Shown in pieces: positions 33,992 to 43,350 of a stretch of DNA of 64,000 nt. Below the pieces are notes generated by a model. It was not told where the DNA came from. It worked only from the letters and a program-made list of their open reading frames with translations, and made no database searches. Source of the DNA: Gemmatimonadota bacterium (lineage in GTDB: Bacteria > Gemmatimonadota > Gemmatimonadetes > Gemmatimonadales > Gemmatimonadaceae); the NCBI GenBank assembly GCA_028287305.1, contig JAQBPX010000014.1:186001-250000 (forward strand), read 5' to 3'. The stretch's first letter is position 1. Every line of letters begins with the position of its first letter. The position numbers were made by a program, and so were the translations under genes.

Positions 33992-35311
33992 ATGCGCCTG
34001 CGCCAGCTGATTCCGCTCGCCCCCCTCGTCCTCGCTTCGTGCGGTGGGCCGCCCCCGGTGAACATCCAGGCGGAGCCCTCCTCGGCGAAGATCTATCGCG
34101 TGGCCCAGGCAGGTGACACCCTGCTCGGCACCGGCACCGGGAGCGTGAAGGCACCCGACGAGAACGTGCCGGCGAACATCCTCGTGTCGGCCGAGGGGTA
34201 CGAGTCGGTGCGGCGCAGCGTGACGAAGGCCGACGCCGACAAGAAGGCGCCGATTCGCGTGCGCCTCACGCGTCGCGTGGTGCACCTCACGGCGATGCCG
34301 AATGACGCCGACATCGTGGTCGAGGACGTGCCCACGGCGCGCAAGTCGTTCGACGTGAGGCTCGACAGCGGCGAGTCGAAGACCGTCGAGGTGCGAAAGC
34401 CCGGCTTCAAGACTGCGACGCGCACGTATGCGAACCGACCGGGCACCGAGGCGCCGCCACCGAGCGAGACCATCAACCTCACCGAGCGCGACGTGCTGCT
34501 CAATGTGTCGCCGTCGGGTGCGCAGGTCAGCGTGGCCGGCAAGAACATTGGCGAGAACACCGCGCACGTCATCATCCCCAAGGGGACGTGCACCACCGTG
34601 CGGGCGACGAGACGCAGCTACGTGGCGGTCGAGAAGACGTACTGCCAGCAGGACGGCGTGCAGGAGCCGCCGCTGCGCGACGTGATCGAGCTGCGCGATC
34701 GCGAGGTGGCCGTCACGGTGGAACCGAACACCGCGGTGATCAAGGTGAGCGGCAAGCAGGTGGGGCTCGGCGAGTATCCCGTGACCGTGCGCCGTGGCGC
34801 GTGCGTCGAGATGACGGCGAGCGCCGCGAGCTTCCTGCCGACCACGCGCACGTACTGCAACGAGGACAACGCGAAGATCACCGCCGTGGAGAATGGCGAG
34901 GACTTCATCAAGCTGCGCGCCGACGAGAGCTGGCCGCTCACGGTCGAGAGCGACCAGGCGAACGTGAACTTCCAGGTGGACGTGGGCAGCTCGCGCAAGC
35001 CGGAAGATGCGTGGCGCATCCTCAACCAGATCATCACGTCGCAGTTCGACGTGCTCGAGATCACGGACAAGGAGACGGGCTACCTGCGCACGGGCTGGAA
35101 CATCCGCACCTTCGACGGCAGCGTGATCCGGACGCGCGTGATCGTGAAGCTGGCGTCGGGCTCGCCGCTCAAGTACACCGTGAAGCTGGTGAGCGAGAAG
35201 GCGGTGGGCGAGAAGGTGGACATCAAGGATGACCAGCTGTTCAAGGCCGAGAACCGGATCCTGATGCAATACAAGGACCTGATCAACGAAGTGCAGACGC
35301 GGTTGCGGTAA
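33992..35311 (+). CDS. PEGA-domain lipoprotein
   Basis: A 439-residue lipoprotein; the signal MRLRQLIPLAPLVLASC ends in a lipobox with Cys17. At least three PEGA-like beta modules follow, each with a short turn and the pattern of a modified residue pair after a repeated strand (IQAEPSSAKIYRVA, LTAMPNDADIVVEDVP, LLNVSPSGAQVSVAGKNIG, VTVEPNTAVIKVSGKQVG). PEGA modules are common in bacterial surface proteins and are thought to bind envelope components. The C-terminal 120 residues (about 310-439) form a separate globular region. It is a single gene with its own terminator at 35339. Confidence 0.85.
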   Translation: MRLRQLIPLAPLVLASCGGPPPVNIQAEPSSAKIYRVAQAGDTLLGTGTGSVKAPDENVPANILVSAEGYESVRRSVTKADADKKAPIRVRLTRRVVHLTAMPNDADIVVEDVPTARKSFDVRLDSGESKTVEVRKPGFKTATRTYANRPGTEAPPPSETINLTERDVLLNVSPSGAQVSVAGKNIGENTAHVIIPKGTCTTVRATRRSYVAVEKTYCQQDGVQEPPLRDVIELRDREVAVTVEPNTAVIKVSGKQVGLGEYPVTVRRGACVEMTASAASFLPTTRTYCNEDNAKITAVENGEDFIKLRADESWPLTVESDQANVNFQVDVGSSRKPEDAWRILNQIITSQFDVLEITDKETGYLRTGWNIRTFDGSVIRTRVIVKLASGSPLKYTVKLVSEKAVGEKVDIKDDQLFKAENRILMQYKDLINEVQTRLR

Positions 35312-35338
35312 CGCAGTCAACGAGGAACGAACGACAAA

Positions 35339-35362
35339 GGCGGGCGCCGAGAGGCGCCCGCC
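35339..35362 (+). terminator. Rho-independent-type terminator after PEGA gene
   Basis: A perfect 10-bp stem GGCGGGCGCC/GGCGCCCGCC with loop GAGA, followed by TTCCTTGT, 28 bp past the stop codon. It is the same stem as at 29013. Confidence 0.8.
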
Positions 35363-35419
35363 TTCCTTGTCAGTGCTGTAGCCTGCGGGCCTGCGGGCCC
35401 GCGGGCCGGCAGTCACGAA

Positions 35420-35854
35420 CTACGGCTTGATCGTATCCTTCGCCGCCTTGCCCGTCTTGGTGGCATTCTCATGCCCCTCGGCCTTCGCGTTCTTCACCGC
35501 GTGCTTGGTGCCGACCGCGGCCTTCTTCGACGCATGGCTCACGTCGCGCGCCATCTTGTTCAGGCCGCCCGGCTTGTGATTCTTGTCCGGCGCATTCGAC
35601 GTAACGCCCGTCGCATCCTTCAGCACGTCCTTTGTGCCGTTGCCGGCCTTCTTCAACCCCTGGTGCGTCTGGCCACCGGCGGTCTTCACCGCTTCCTTGG
35701 TGTCCTTGCCCGCCTTCTTGGCGGTCTTGCTCACGTTGTGCGCAACGGCGTTGAGGCCGCCCGGCTTGTGATCGCTGGAATCCTGCGCCTTCGCGGTGGT
35801 GGCGAGCGCGCCGAAAGCGGCGGCGCCTACGAGCAGGTGACGAATCTTCAGCAT
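35420..35854 (-). CDS. Exported Lys/Ala-rich repeat protein
   Basis: A 144-residue protein with signal peptide MLKIRHLLVGAAAFGALATTAKAQ. The mature part is a low-complexity, basic, amphipathic helix. The sequence HKPGGLN...A..VS...KKA appears twice (residues about 30-45 and 92-110), like LEA or apolipoprotein repeats. It is probably disordered or helix-forming in the periplasm, with an unknown role. The start at 35854 puts the signal peptide first. The longer frame reading back to 36118 overlaps the divergent phosphoesterase gene and is rejected. Confidence 0.75.
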   Translation of the reverse strand: MLKIRHLLVGAAAFGALATTAKAQDSSDHKPGGLNAVAHNVSKTAKKAGKDTKEAVKTAGGQTHQGLKKAGNGTKDVLKDATGVTSNAPDKNHKPGGLNKMARDVSHASKKAAVGTKHAVKNAKAEGHENATKTGKAAKDTIKP

Positions 35855-35942
35855 GGTTGATCTCCTGATGATGAGTGTATCGACCTCGTACAAGAGCAAG
35901 TCCCGGGCTCGCCCGCGGGCGCGAGGGGCACTACAGTCCGGC

Positions 35943-38681
35943 ATGCGCCCTATCGCCCTTCCCGCCACGGCCCTGCTCGCTTGCCTCGCGACTCTCGCGA
36001 CCCCGTCAAGCGCCCAGTCCCTTCGTACCCCGCAGTGGGAGATAAGTGACCCGGGGGTGATCGCCACCGGCCAGCGCATCACGCCCGCCGGCGTGCAGGC
36101 CGTCTTCCCAGGTCGCACCTACGGCGTGCGCTTCGGGGCAGCCAGTGATCTCTGGGTCGCTGCCGCCAGCGGAGCGTATCGCCTTGACTGGCGCGCACGC
36201 CGTCTCATCTCCTACACCGAGCTCGACGGACGCCCCGCGCCCTTCGCCCTCGCTCTCGACACCATTCGCCATCGCATCCTCGCCTCCTCGCTCGGCAAGC
36301 GCTCGGCACATGCCGGCGACGCACGACTCAAGTCCGCCGTCGCACAGCTCTCGACCATTTCACTGGACGCGATCGGCGACTCGCTCGCGCCCGCACAGTC
36401 CTCCGGCGCGCTCGGCGACTTCATCGCTGGCGCTCCCGCTGTCGCGCACTGGGCGCCTCCAGGTGGCGTCCGCCTCGCCGTCGTCGCGCTCCCCGCGAAT
36501 GACGCGCTCGCCGTGCTCGACGCCGAGGCCGACACCCTCATCCGCCTGATACCACTCGGCGTCGCCCCAATCGCCGCCGCGATTGCGCGCGACGGCAGCG
36601 TCGCATGGGTCTCGATCCTCGGAGGCGCCAAGCCCGCATCCACGCAACGCTCCTCTGCTCAGTGCTGTGACGCGCGCTCCGAACGCGTGCGCGTGGATGA
36701 GCGAGGGATCGCCGAGCGTGGTGCGGTGATGCGGGTGGACCTGGTGAATGGGATCGTCACGCACACCATCCCGGTGGGGCGCCACCCGACCGCCGTGGTG
36801 TGGGACGAGCGCGGCGCGAAGCTCTACGTGGCCTGCGGCAACTCCGACTCCATCAACGTGGTGGACACGCGCTCGCTTGGCCGCTCGTCGTCCTTCGGCG
36901 TGAGCGCGTTTCGCGAGCGCAAGATCGGCCTCTCACCCACCGCGCTTGCGCTGTCGCCGGACGCGAAGGTGCTCTACGTCGCGCTCGGCGGCGCCAACGC
37001 GGTGGCCGCGTACGACCTCACGCTCAACCCCATTCCCACCGACGTCGCCCCGCACCTGCTCGGACTCATTCCTGCTGGGTGGTATCCGAGCAGCCTCGAC
37101 GTGAGTGCCGACGGAAAGCTCCTCGCGGTGGGCACGCTGCTCGGCGTGGGCGCGGGCAACGGCACCACCGGTGGCGCGCCCGGCAAGCGCGGGCGGTTTG
37201 CGCTTGCAGCTCGAGGCGCAGCGCAGGTGATCGAGATCCCGAGCGCTGCCGGCTACGCCGCATACAGCACCGCGGTTGCCGTGAACAACAAGCTGACGCT
37301 CGCGTCGCCATTGCCCGACATCAGCGACCCGTTGCCGCGACTGCGCGCCGCATCGAAGCCGATTCCCGATCGCCCCGGTGAGCCGTCGCCGATCAGGCAC
37401 GTGGTCTTCATCATTCGCGAGAACCGCACGTACGACCAGGTGCTCGGCGACCTCGGCCGCGGAGCGGGCGATACGTCGCTCGTGATCTTCGGGCGCGACG
37501 TCACCCCCAATGCGCATGCGCTGTCGGAGCAGTACGTCACGCTCGACCACTTTTTCGCCATGGGCGGGAACTCCGCCGACGGGCACCAGTGGCTCACGCA
37601 GGCGAACGAGACCGAGTATCCCATGTGGCCGCTCTACTATGGCCGCAGCTATCCGAGCGAGGAGGAAGACGCGCTCACCTATTCTTCGGGCGGATTCCTC
37701 TGGGAGACCGCGCAGGCGAAACACAAGCGCGTGACCGTGTTCGGCGAGTATGCGCCGAGTCCGACGCAGGGTGAGTCGGCGCCGATTCGAGCGGCGATGT
37801 GGGATGCGTGGCGCGCTGCGCCTGCCGACTACGCAAAGCATCGCGACCTGCTGAAGGCACGCTACACCACCACGAGCAACATCGCGTCACTCGATCGCGC
37901 GCTGGTGCGCGAGTATCCCGGGTGGACGCAGGAAGCGCCCGACATGGTGAAGGCCGGCGACATCCTCTTTCATTTGGGTGAGTGGGAGAGGGCGAACAGC
38001 ATGCCCGACCTCACCATGGTGATATTGCCGGGCGACCACACGCAGGGGACGTCGGCCGGATGGTGCGCGCCCAGGTCGTGCGTCGCCGACAACGACCTCG
38101 CGCTCGGCACCATCGTGGAAGCGATCACCAAAAGCCGCTTCTGGAAGGAGACCGCGATCTTCGTGGTGGAGGACGACGCGCAGAACGGCGTGGATCACAT
38201 CGACGGACATCGCACCGTGGCGCTCGCGATCTCGCCGTACACGCGGCGCGGCATGGTTGACTCGACCGTGTACACGCATGCGAGCATGGTGAAGACCATC
38301 GAGCTGATACTGGGGTTGCCGGCGATGTCGCTCTTCGACCTCGTGGCCACCGACATGCGCGCGAGCTTCATCGGTGCGAAGGACGCACCCGACGTCACGC
38401 CCTATCGCGCGCTGGTGCCGAAGCAGTCACTATTCGACGTGAACCAGCGCGTGGGCACGATCACCGGCAAGGATGCAGCGGCGCGCAAGCGCGCGGCTCT
38501 CGCGTCAGCGCGAATGAACTTCGACGAGCCCGATGCGGCGCCGAGTGATGCGCTCAATCGGATCCTGTGGCATGAGGCGCGTGGGTGGAACACGCCGTAT
38601 CCGGCGATCAGGAGGTCGATCGTGTTCCCGATGGCGGTGGATGTGGAGGATGGGGAGCGAGGGGCGCGGAGGCGGAGGTGA
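35943..38681 (+). CDS. Exported beta-propeller / phosphoesterase fusion protein
   Basis: A 912-residue protein with signal peptide MRPIALPATALLACLATLATPSSAQ. Residues about 50-450 form a YVTN/YncE-type beta-propeller (AVVWDERGAKLYVACGNSDS, ALALSPDAKVLYVALGGANA). The C-terminal half is a phosphoesterase-family (PF04185-like) domain: HVVFIIRENRTYDQVLGDLG, NAHALSEQYVTLDHFF, VVEDDAQNGVDHIDGHRT. The phosphatase half probably hydrolyses phosphoester substrates outside the cytoplasm; the substrate is unknown. The start MRPIALP at 35943 is preferred because the frame upstream lacks a signal peptide. Confidence 0.87.
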   Translation: MRPIALPATALLACLATLATPSSAQSLRTPQWEISDPGVIATGQRITPAGVQAVFPGRTYGVRFGAASDLWVAAASGAYRLDWRARRLISYTELDGRPAPFALALDTIRHRILASSLGKRSAHAGDARLKSAVAQLSTISLDAIGDSLAPAQSSGALGDFIAGAPAVAHWAPPGGVRLAVVALPANDALAVLDAEADTLIRLIPLGVAPIAAAIARDGSVAWVSILGGAKPASTQRSSAQCCDARSERVRVDERGIAERGAVMRVDLVNGIVTHTIPVGRHPTAVVWDERGAKLYVACGNSDSINVVDTRSLGRSSSFGVSAFRERKIGLSPTALALSPDAKVLYVALGGANAVAAYDLTLNPIPTDVAPHLLGLIPAGWYPSSLDVSADGKLLAVGTLLGVGAGNGTTGGAPGKRGRFALAARGAAQVIEIPSAAGYAAYSTAVAVNNKLTLASPLPDISDPLPRLRAASKPIPDRPGEPSPIRHVVFIIRENRTYDQVLGDLGRGAGDTSLVIFGRDVTPNAHALSEQYVTLDHFFAMGGNSADGHQWLTQANETEYPMWPLYYGRSYPSEEEDALTYSSGGFLWETAQAKHKRVTVFGEYAPSPTQGESAPIRAAMWDAWRAAPADYAKHRDLLKARYTTTSNIASLDRALVREYPGWTQEAPDMVKAGDILFHLGEWERANSMPDLTMVILPGDHTQGTSAGWCAPRSCVADNDLALGTIVEAITKSRFWKETAIFVVEDDAQNGVDHIDGHRTVALAISPYTRRGMVDSTVYTHASMVKTIELILGLPAMSLFDLVATDMRASFIGAKDAPDVTPYRALVPKQSLFDVNQRVGTITGKDAAARKRAALASARMNFDEPDAAPSDALNRILWHEARGWNTPYPAIRRSIVFPMAVDVEDGERGARRRR

Positions 38682-38700
38682 GCGACGAGTAGACTCGTCG

Positions 38701-39084
38701 TCAGCGCGATCGCTCGAAGTCGATTCCAAGGTGCTCCAGCAGTCCCTGCTCGACTGCGTCGCGAATCGCCTGATCCTCGAGTCGGCCAAGACGCGAGCGC
38801 AATCGCGCCTTGTCGATGGTGCGTACCTGGTACGGCATGACGATGCTGTCGACGGCGTTGCCGGCCGTGCCTGCAGGAAGGAGCACTTCGAAAGGGTAGA
38901 TTCGGCGCTGCTTACCGAGGCGCCTCGTCAGCGGAACGACGGTCGCAACGGGAAAGGCGAGATTGAAACCATCGTTCGAGATGACAAGTACTGGGCGCGC
39001 TCCCTGCTGCTCGCTTCCCACACCGCCATTCATGTCGGCGGAGTAGAGTTCCCAGCGAAGCACCGCTCCGCGCCACGTCATCAC
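38701..39084 (-). CDS. PemK/MazF-type toxin
   Basis: A 127-residue protein of the MazF family of mRNA-cleaving toxins. GAVLRWELYSADMN (residues 6-19), GARPVLVISNDGFN and VVPLTRRLGK match the family, as does DSIVMPYQVRTIDKARL. MazF folds bind RNA and cut at short sequences. The start overlaps the antitoxin stop in an ATGA junction, the usual toxin-antitoxin order. It lies immediately downstream of truncated comM. Confidence 0.88.
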   Translation of the reverse strand: MMTWRGAVLRWELYSADMNGGVGSEQQGARPVLVISNDGFNLAFPVATVVPLTRRLGKQRRIYPFEVLLPAGTAGNAVDSIVMPYQVRTIDKARLRSRLGRLEDQAIRDAVEQGLLEHLGIDFERSR

Positions 39085-39386
39085 TCGTCGCGATATCCGT
39101 CGGCCGCAGTCGCGCCCATCTCCGCCGTGTCCGACAGCAGCTGATCCATGAACTCGGGATCGTTACTGGCTTCCTGGTAGTCGTCGAGCAGGCGCGCGCG
39201 CTCCATCTCGCGCAGCTTCGCCTCGATCGCCATCTCGACGAACGCACTGAGGTTCGCGGCTGCGCCGGCCGCCACCGCCGACTCTGCAGCCGCAACGACG
39301 TCCTCGTGCAGCGTGAACGTCCTCCTGGCGATTGGCGTCCCGGTCCGGGAACGGCGTCGGATAACGCGTGGTGGGCCACTCGCCAT
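39081..39386 (-). CDS. Antitoxin of the MazF-type pair
   Basis: A 101-residue partner gene upstream of the toxin, with ATGA overlap. ARRTFTLHEDVVAAAESAV resembles a ribbon-helix-helix N-terminus; the C-terminal half is acidic and helical (EMERARLLDDYQEASNDPEF), as in toxin-binding tails. The start at 39386 is chosen for its GAGG 7 bp upstream. An alternative ATG at 39416 overlaps the comM stop by one base and would couple it to comM. Confidence 0.8.
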   Translation of the reverse strand: MASGPPRVIRRRSRTGTPIARRTFTLHEDVVAAAESAVAAGAAANLSAFVEMAIEAKLREMERARLLDDYQEASNDPEFMDQLLSDTAEMGATAADGYRDE

Positions 39387-39415
39387 GAACTGCCTCGTGA
39401 GAGCTAGGTATGACA

Positions 39416-40774
39416 TTAAGTATTACCTAACTTCGCCACGGCTGCAACCCCGTTCCGCGCGTCCCCCTCCGCCATCGAAGGCCGATACCGCAGCGCCTCC
39501 CCAACATGCGCTGTCCCAACGACTTCCGAGTCATCGAGGTCGGCAATCGTACGCGACACGCGCATCACCCTGTGGTAGGCCCGCGCCGATAGCCCCAGCT
39601 TCTCAGCCGCAGTTGCCAGCAGCCCACGCGCGTCGGGCTGAATCCCTCCATTGAGGTCCAGCCACCGTCCGCCCGCCTCGGCGTTCGACCGTATACCAAG
39701 GCGCCGGTATCGCAGCCGCTGCCGCGACCGCGCCCGCTCGACCCGCGCGCGCACGCTAGCCGACGACTCCCCTGGCTCCCGTGACCCGAGCTTGGCCAGC
39801 GCGACGCCCTGCAGCGTCACGTGCACGTCGATGCGGTCGATCAACGGACCCGAGAGGCGCGAGCGATAGCGCTGCACGTCCACCGCCGAACAGGTGCAGG
39901 GATGTGCGACGTCGCCGGCATGGCCGCAGGGACAGGGATTCGTGGCGCCCACCAGCGTGAAGCGCGCGGGGAAACCGACCGTGGCCCCCGCGCGCGCCAC
40001 CACCACGCGACCGTCCTCGAGCGGCTGCCGCATGGCTTCGAGTGCGTGTCGCGGAAACTCGAGCAGCTCGTCGAGGAACAGCACGCCGTGGTGTGCAAGG
40101 CTCACCTCCCCGGGACGCGGCGTGCTGCCGCCCCCCACGAGCCCCGCCGTGGAGATCGAGTGGTGCGGCGCGCGAAAGGGACGCTCCGCCAGCGCGCGCC
40201 CATGCGCGAGCATGCCCGCCACCGAGTGGATCGCGGTCGCCTCCAGGATTTCCTCCTCGCTCGGCGACGGAAGGATGGACGGCAGCCGTCGCGCGAGCAT
40301 CGTCTTCCCCGCTCCCGGCGGACCGATGAGCAGCGCGTTGTGCCCACCCGCCGCAGCGATCTCCATCGCGCGGCGCGCGGTCTCCTGGCCGATCACGTCG
40401 GAGAGGTCGGGGTGCTCGATCGGCTCGGCATGCCCGTTCGATTCGCAGCGCGCTGCATGGAGTTTTCCGTCAACGAGCCATGACACGAGCTCGAGCAAGG
40501 TTTCGGGCGCTGAGAGTGGCACACGTGCGACCAACGACGCTTCCGTCACGTTCGCCGGCGGAATCACGAGCGTGGGCACGTGCGCGCGACGCGCGGCGCG
40601 CCGAGCGACGGGCAGCACGCCTCGAATGGGACGGAGGGCACCGTCCAGTCCAAGCTCGCCGAGCAGCAGCACGTGCTCCAGGTGCTCGGTCGGGACGATG
40701 CCGAGTGCGGCGAGCACGCCGATGGCGATGGGCAGGTCGAAGGCGGTGCCGTCCTTTCGCAGGTTGGCGGGGGC
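39416..40774 (-). pseudogene. comM: comM/yifB-type Mg chelatase-like ATPase, 5' end removed by prophage
   Basis: The remaining coding part begins at APANLRKDGTAFDLPIA, which is about residue 60 of normal ComM proteins, and runs to a normal C-terminus. Walker A is GPPGAGKTMLA; sensor motifs include GVLFLDELLEFPRHALEAMRQ in two pieces and GATNPCPCGHAGD. ComM is a hexameric helicase that promotes branch migration in natural transformation. The N-terminal 60 or so codons are replaced by integrase sequence in another frame, so no full ComM can be made from this locus in the lysogen. The 5' part is predicted beyond the right window edge. Confidence 0.9.
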
Positions 40775-42474
40775 CTGCCAGACACTGTCATACCACCGGC
40801 CAAGCCCGACAGGGCGAGCGCCGACTGGTGGTGATCGGGGAAGATCATGCCAACCTCCGGCACTCGCCGGATACGAAGGGTGAGAGTGCGATCGGATTTG
40901 TCGTACACAGCAGAGGCAAGCCACGGGCGCACGAGCTCGCGCAGGGCGGGCCCGCCGGCACGGAGGGCGAGCGCCGCGAAGTCCCGCGTGGTGGCGACCA
41001 GCCGGTCGCGGAGGGTCGTCACCTGGGCAATGCGGCGGTCGGCAAAGCGCAGGCGCTCGAGCTCGGCGTGATAACCCTGGGCTCGAGCGCGGAGCTCGCT
41101 CATCGTGGCGCCAGCCTCACGCTCAGTCACGGTACCGCTCGCGATCGCGCTCACGAGACGTGCGCGCTGCACGTCCACCTTGCGCTGCTCTGCCTCGATC
41201 GCCGCCGAGCGACCGCTGGTGTCTCGCGTCGCGGCCGCGATGGCGGCGTCGATCTCCTGAGCGATGACGGCCTGCACCGCCGGATCAGCGGTCACCGCGG
41301 CGATCTCGCGCACTACCGCTTCCTCTACCCATTGCTTGCGAAGCGTGGCGATGCGACCCGAGCAAACCGCCGCGCCGTCGTCGGTGATCCCCTCGCGGTA
41401 GAAGCGGTACTTGCTCGGATCGTGGTCGGGGCCACGCTTGCCGCCACCGCCTCGAAAGGCTGAGCCGCAGGCGCAGTGCAGTAGCCCGGAGAGTGGATAG
41501 CCGCCCGAGGTGGCACGCCGCTCCTTGAAGTTGCGCTGCAGGAGCTGCTGCGCCTGGAGGTAGAGCTCGCGCGAGACGAGCGCGGGGTGGGCGTCGCGCA
41601 CCATCACCCACTCGCTCATGGGGCGCGCCGTCGGCGTGGGGCTGGTGCTCGCGCGATGCAACCGGCGGCACCACACGACGTCGCCCGCGTACACCGGGTT
41701 CTTGAGCATCGCGTGCAACGTTGCCCGGCTCCACTTCTTGGCCGGCCAGCGCGCGCGCAGCTGCTTCACCAGCATCCCGAGCGAGATACCGCCGGCGGCG
41801 TAGGTCTCGAACACGAGGCGCACGAGCTCCTGCTCCTCGATCGGGCCCGGCGTCAGGCGCGTGATCTCATCCTCAGCCTTCCGCTGATGCGCCTCGAGCA
41901 CGCGCTGTGAGCCGTCGTGCCGGGTCACTAGGCGGCGGTAGCCGAGCGGCGCCCTGGTCGACCAGCGGCCCTGCTCTGCGGTGGCGCGGCTCGCGCGCGA
42001 GGCGGTGCGCTTGAGGTTCGCCCGGTACTCCGACGCCTGCGCGCTCCCGATGAAGCGCATGACGCCGCGCGCTGTGCCGTCGGCGATCTCGTCGCCCTCG
42101 GCGAAGCGCACGATCCACCCCATGCGCTTGAGCACGAAGCGCCAGTGCGTCGCCTCCTCCGGATCATCGAAGCGACCGAACCGGCTGTCATTGAGCACCA
42201 GCACCGCGCCGGGCGTGGAGGCCGTGCGCGGGTTCGCCTCGCAGTAGGCGAGCATGCGCATGAACGCGGGCCGCCCTTCCGCCGTGGCGCCCGACGCGCC
42301 CGGATCCTCGAAGATGCACTCGGGCACGAGCACGCGGCCGAGTCGCAGGGCGTGCTCCGTGATGGCGCGCCGCTGCTCTGGCAGCGACGTGCGATCAGTC
42401 GCGGCCTGGGACTCGGTGGACACACGGGTGTAGCCGATCGTGTCCACGATCGGCGTCGTCGGGGTGGTGAGCAC
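40564..42474 (-). CDS. int: Large serine recombinase (phage integrase), 3' end fused out of frame to comM
   Basis: Catalyses prophage integration and excision. Catalytic domain: Ser19 in GYTRVSTESQ, then DSRFGRFDDPEEATH. The recombinase domain includes PLGYRRLV and LHAMLKNPVYAGDVVW. A zinc-ribbon-like part has LLHCACGSAF and AAVCSGR, followed by a long coiled coil. The last recognisable piece is DRTLTLRIRRVPEVG near 40865. Beyond about 40790 the frame runs in the wrong register over comM (SACSPHSASSRPSTW) for some 70 residues, so the phage-form C-terminus was probably changed by integration. The GTG at 42474 follows the previous stop; a TTG at 42510 is possible. Confidence 0.93.
   Translation of the reverse strand: MLTTPTTPIVDTIGYTRVSTESQAATDRTSLPEQRRAITEHALRLGRVLVPECIFEDPGASGATAEGRPAFMRMLAYCEANPRTASTPGAVLVLNDSRFGRFDDPEEATHWRFVLKRMGWIVRFAEGDEIADGTARGVMRFIGSAQASEYRANLKRTASRASRATAEQGRWSTRAPLGYRRLVTRHDGSQRVLEAHQRKAEDEITRLTPGPIEEQELVRLVFETYAAGGISLGMLVKQLRARWPAKKWSRATLHAMLKNPVYAGDVVWCRRLHRASTSPTPTARPMSEWVMVRDAHPALVSRELYLQAQQLLQRNFKERRATSGGYPLSGLLHCACGSAFRGGGGKRGPDHDPSKYRFYREGITDDGAAVCSGRIATLRKQWVEEAVVREIAAVTADPAVQAVIAQEIDAAIAAATRDTSGRSAAIEAEQRKVDVQRARLVSAIASGTVTEREAGATMSELRARAQGYHAELERLRFADRRIAQVTTLRDRLVATTRDFAALALRAGGPALRELVRPWLASAVYDKSDRTLTLRIRRVPEVGMIFPDHHQSALALSGLAGGMTVSGRPPPTCERTAPPSTCPSPSACSPHSASSRPSTWSTCCCSASLDWTVPSVPFEACCPSLGAPRVARTCPRS
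40766..40790. other. Predicted prophage attachment junction (att) in comM
   Basis: Comparison with ComM shows chromosomal coding up to about 40774. From about 40790 the DNA codes only for the integrase C-terminus. Serine integrases cross over at short shared cores, so the exact point cannot be set without the other junction or an empty site. Confidence 0.7.
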
Positions 42475-42476
42475 GG

Positions 42477-42650
42477 TCAGCTGGCCTCGCGGAGTCGGGT
42501 CGGCGTGCAATCGATCCCCTCAAGGGCGCACGCTATTGCGACAAGCTGTCGCGCCCACGCGCGCACGTCCACCGTCTCCGCGGCGCGCGTCACGCGCACG
42601 GCCTTCGTCGCCCGCGAGGGGGACGGCAGCGGCTGTACGGCGGCGCTCAC
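42477..42650 (-). CDS. Small phage protein
   Basis: A 57-residue product from a GTG at 42650, which overlaps the stop of the upstream gene (GTGA). Residues about 20-50 (ETVDVRAWARQLVAIACALE) could form a helix. The function is unknown. The stop lies 2 bp before the integrase GTG. Confidence 0.6.
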   Translation of the reverse strand: MSAAVQPLPSPSRATKAVRVTRAAETVDVRAWARQLVAIACALEGIDCTPTRLREAS

Positions 42651-42934
42651 GAGAGGGCTCCGTCGGCAGGGACGGCCGGATCCGGCAGCGCGGGACACGC
42701 GGGTAGCGAGCGCCACTGCTCGTTGATCCCCGCCAGCACGTCCTCGAGGCGGTTGAGCGCGCGCTGGGCGGTGGCGCGCGTCGCCGCAATGCGCGCCTCG
42801 GCCGTGGTGCATTCCTGCAGGAGCTCCAGCATCGCGATCCGCGCCGTGTTGGCCGAATAGCGGAGCACCTGCCGGTATCGCTCGTGCGCCTCGAGCACCC
42901 CTGCGCCGCTCGCGACGCTTCCAGGCTGAGTCAT
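42647..42934 (-). CDS. Small helical phage protein
   Basis: A 95-residue product; ATG 42934 overlaps the previous stop (ATGA). The centre is helical (VLEAHERYRQVLRYSANTA, ARIAATRATAQRALNRLEDV). The C-terminal ALPDPAVP is encoded by a copy of the GCCGGATCCGGC palindrome. No family was recognised. Confidence 0.65.
   Translation of the reverse strand: MTQPGSVASGAGVLEAHERYRQVLRYSANTARIAMLELLQECTTAEARIAATRATAQRALNRLEDVLAGINEQWRSLPACPALPDPAVPADGALS
42675..42686. repeat. GCCGGATCCGGC palindrome, copy 1
   Basis: Exact copy, in the last 13 codons of the 95-residue gene, close to its junction with the next gene. Confidence 0.95.
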
Positions 42935-43350
42935 CCGCCGCGCCTCATGTTGGTGGTGGTCGGGCACCGGTGCGGCGAGCCCAGGCCGTCGCGCTTCGCG
43001 GTCGGCTCGATCCCGAGCGGCGAGAAGGGCGTGTACGGCCGACGTCGGCCGGTCGTATCAGGCAGGATCCAGATCTGCCGGCTGCAGTGGCTGCACTCGC
43101 GCCCGGGCTCGCCCGCCGGGATGGGCACCAGGCGCGCGCGCTCGTCGTCGTACCGCTTCTGGCACCGGGGGGACGTGCACACCGGCGGCTTGAGCGAGGC
43201 CCACCGGCAACCCACGCTCTCGCTGTCCTTGAGCGTGATGCCAGAGACGGCCTCGTAGTACTCGCGCTCTGCGGGCGCGAGATCCCGAACGCGCACGATG
43301 CACGCGCTGGTCTCCCGGCACCCGCAGAACACGCACTGAGGGCTAGGCAT
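42931..43350 (-). CDS. Phage zinc-finger-like protein
   Basis: A 139-residue product; the start MPSPQCVFCGC at 43350 overlaps the parB-like stop by 8 bp. Cysteine pairs CVFCGC, VCTSPRCQKR and ECSHCSRQIW suggest two zinc-binding knuckles. Similar small zinc-ribbon proteins are common in phage early regions. Role unknown. Confidence 0.7.
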   Translation of the reverse strand: MPSPQCVFCGCRETSACIVRVRDLAPAEREYYEAVSGITLKDSESVGCRWASLKPPVCTSPRCQKRYDDERARLVPIPAGEPGRECSHCSRQIWILPDTTGRRRPYTPFSPLGIEPTAKRDGLGSPHRCPTTTNMRRGG

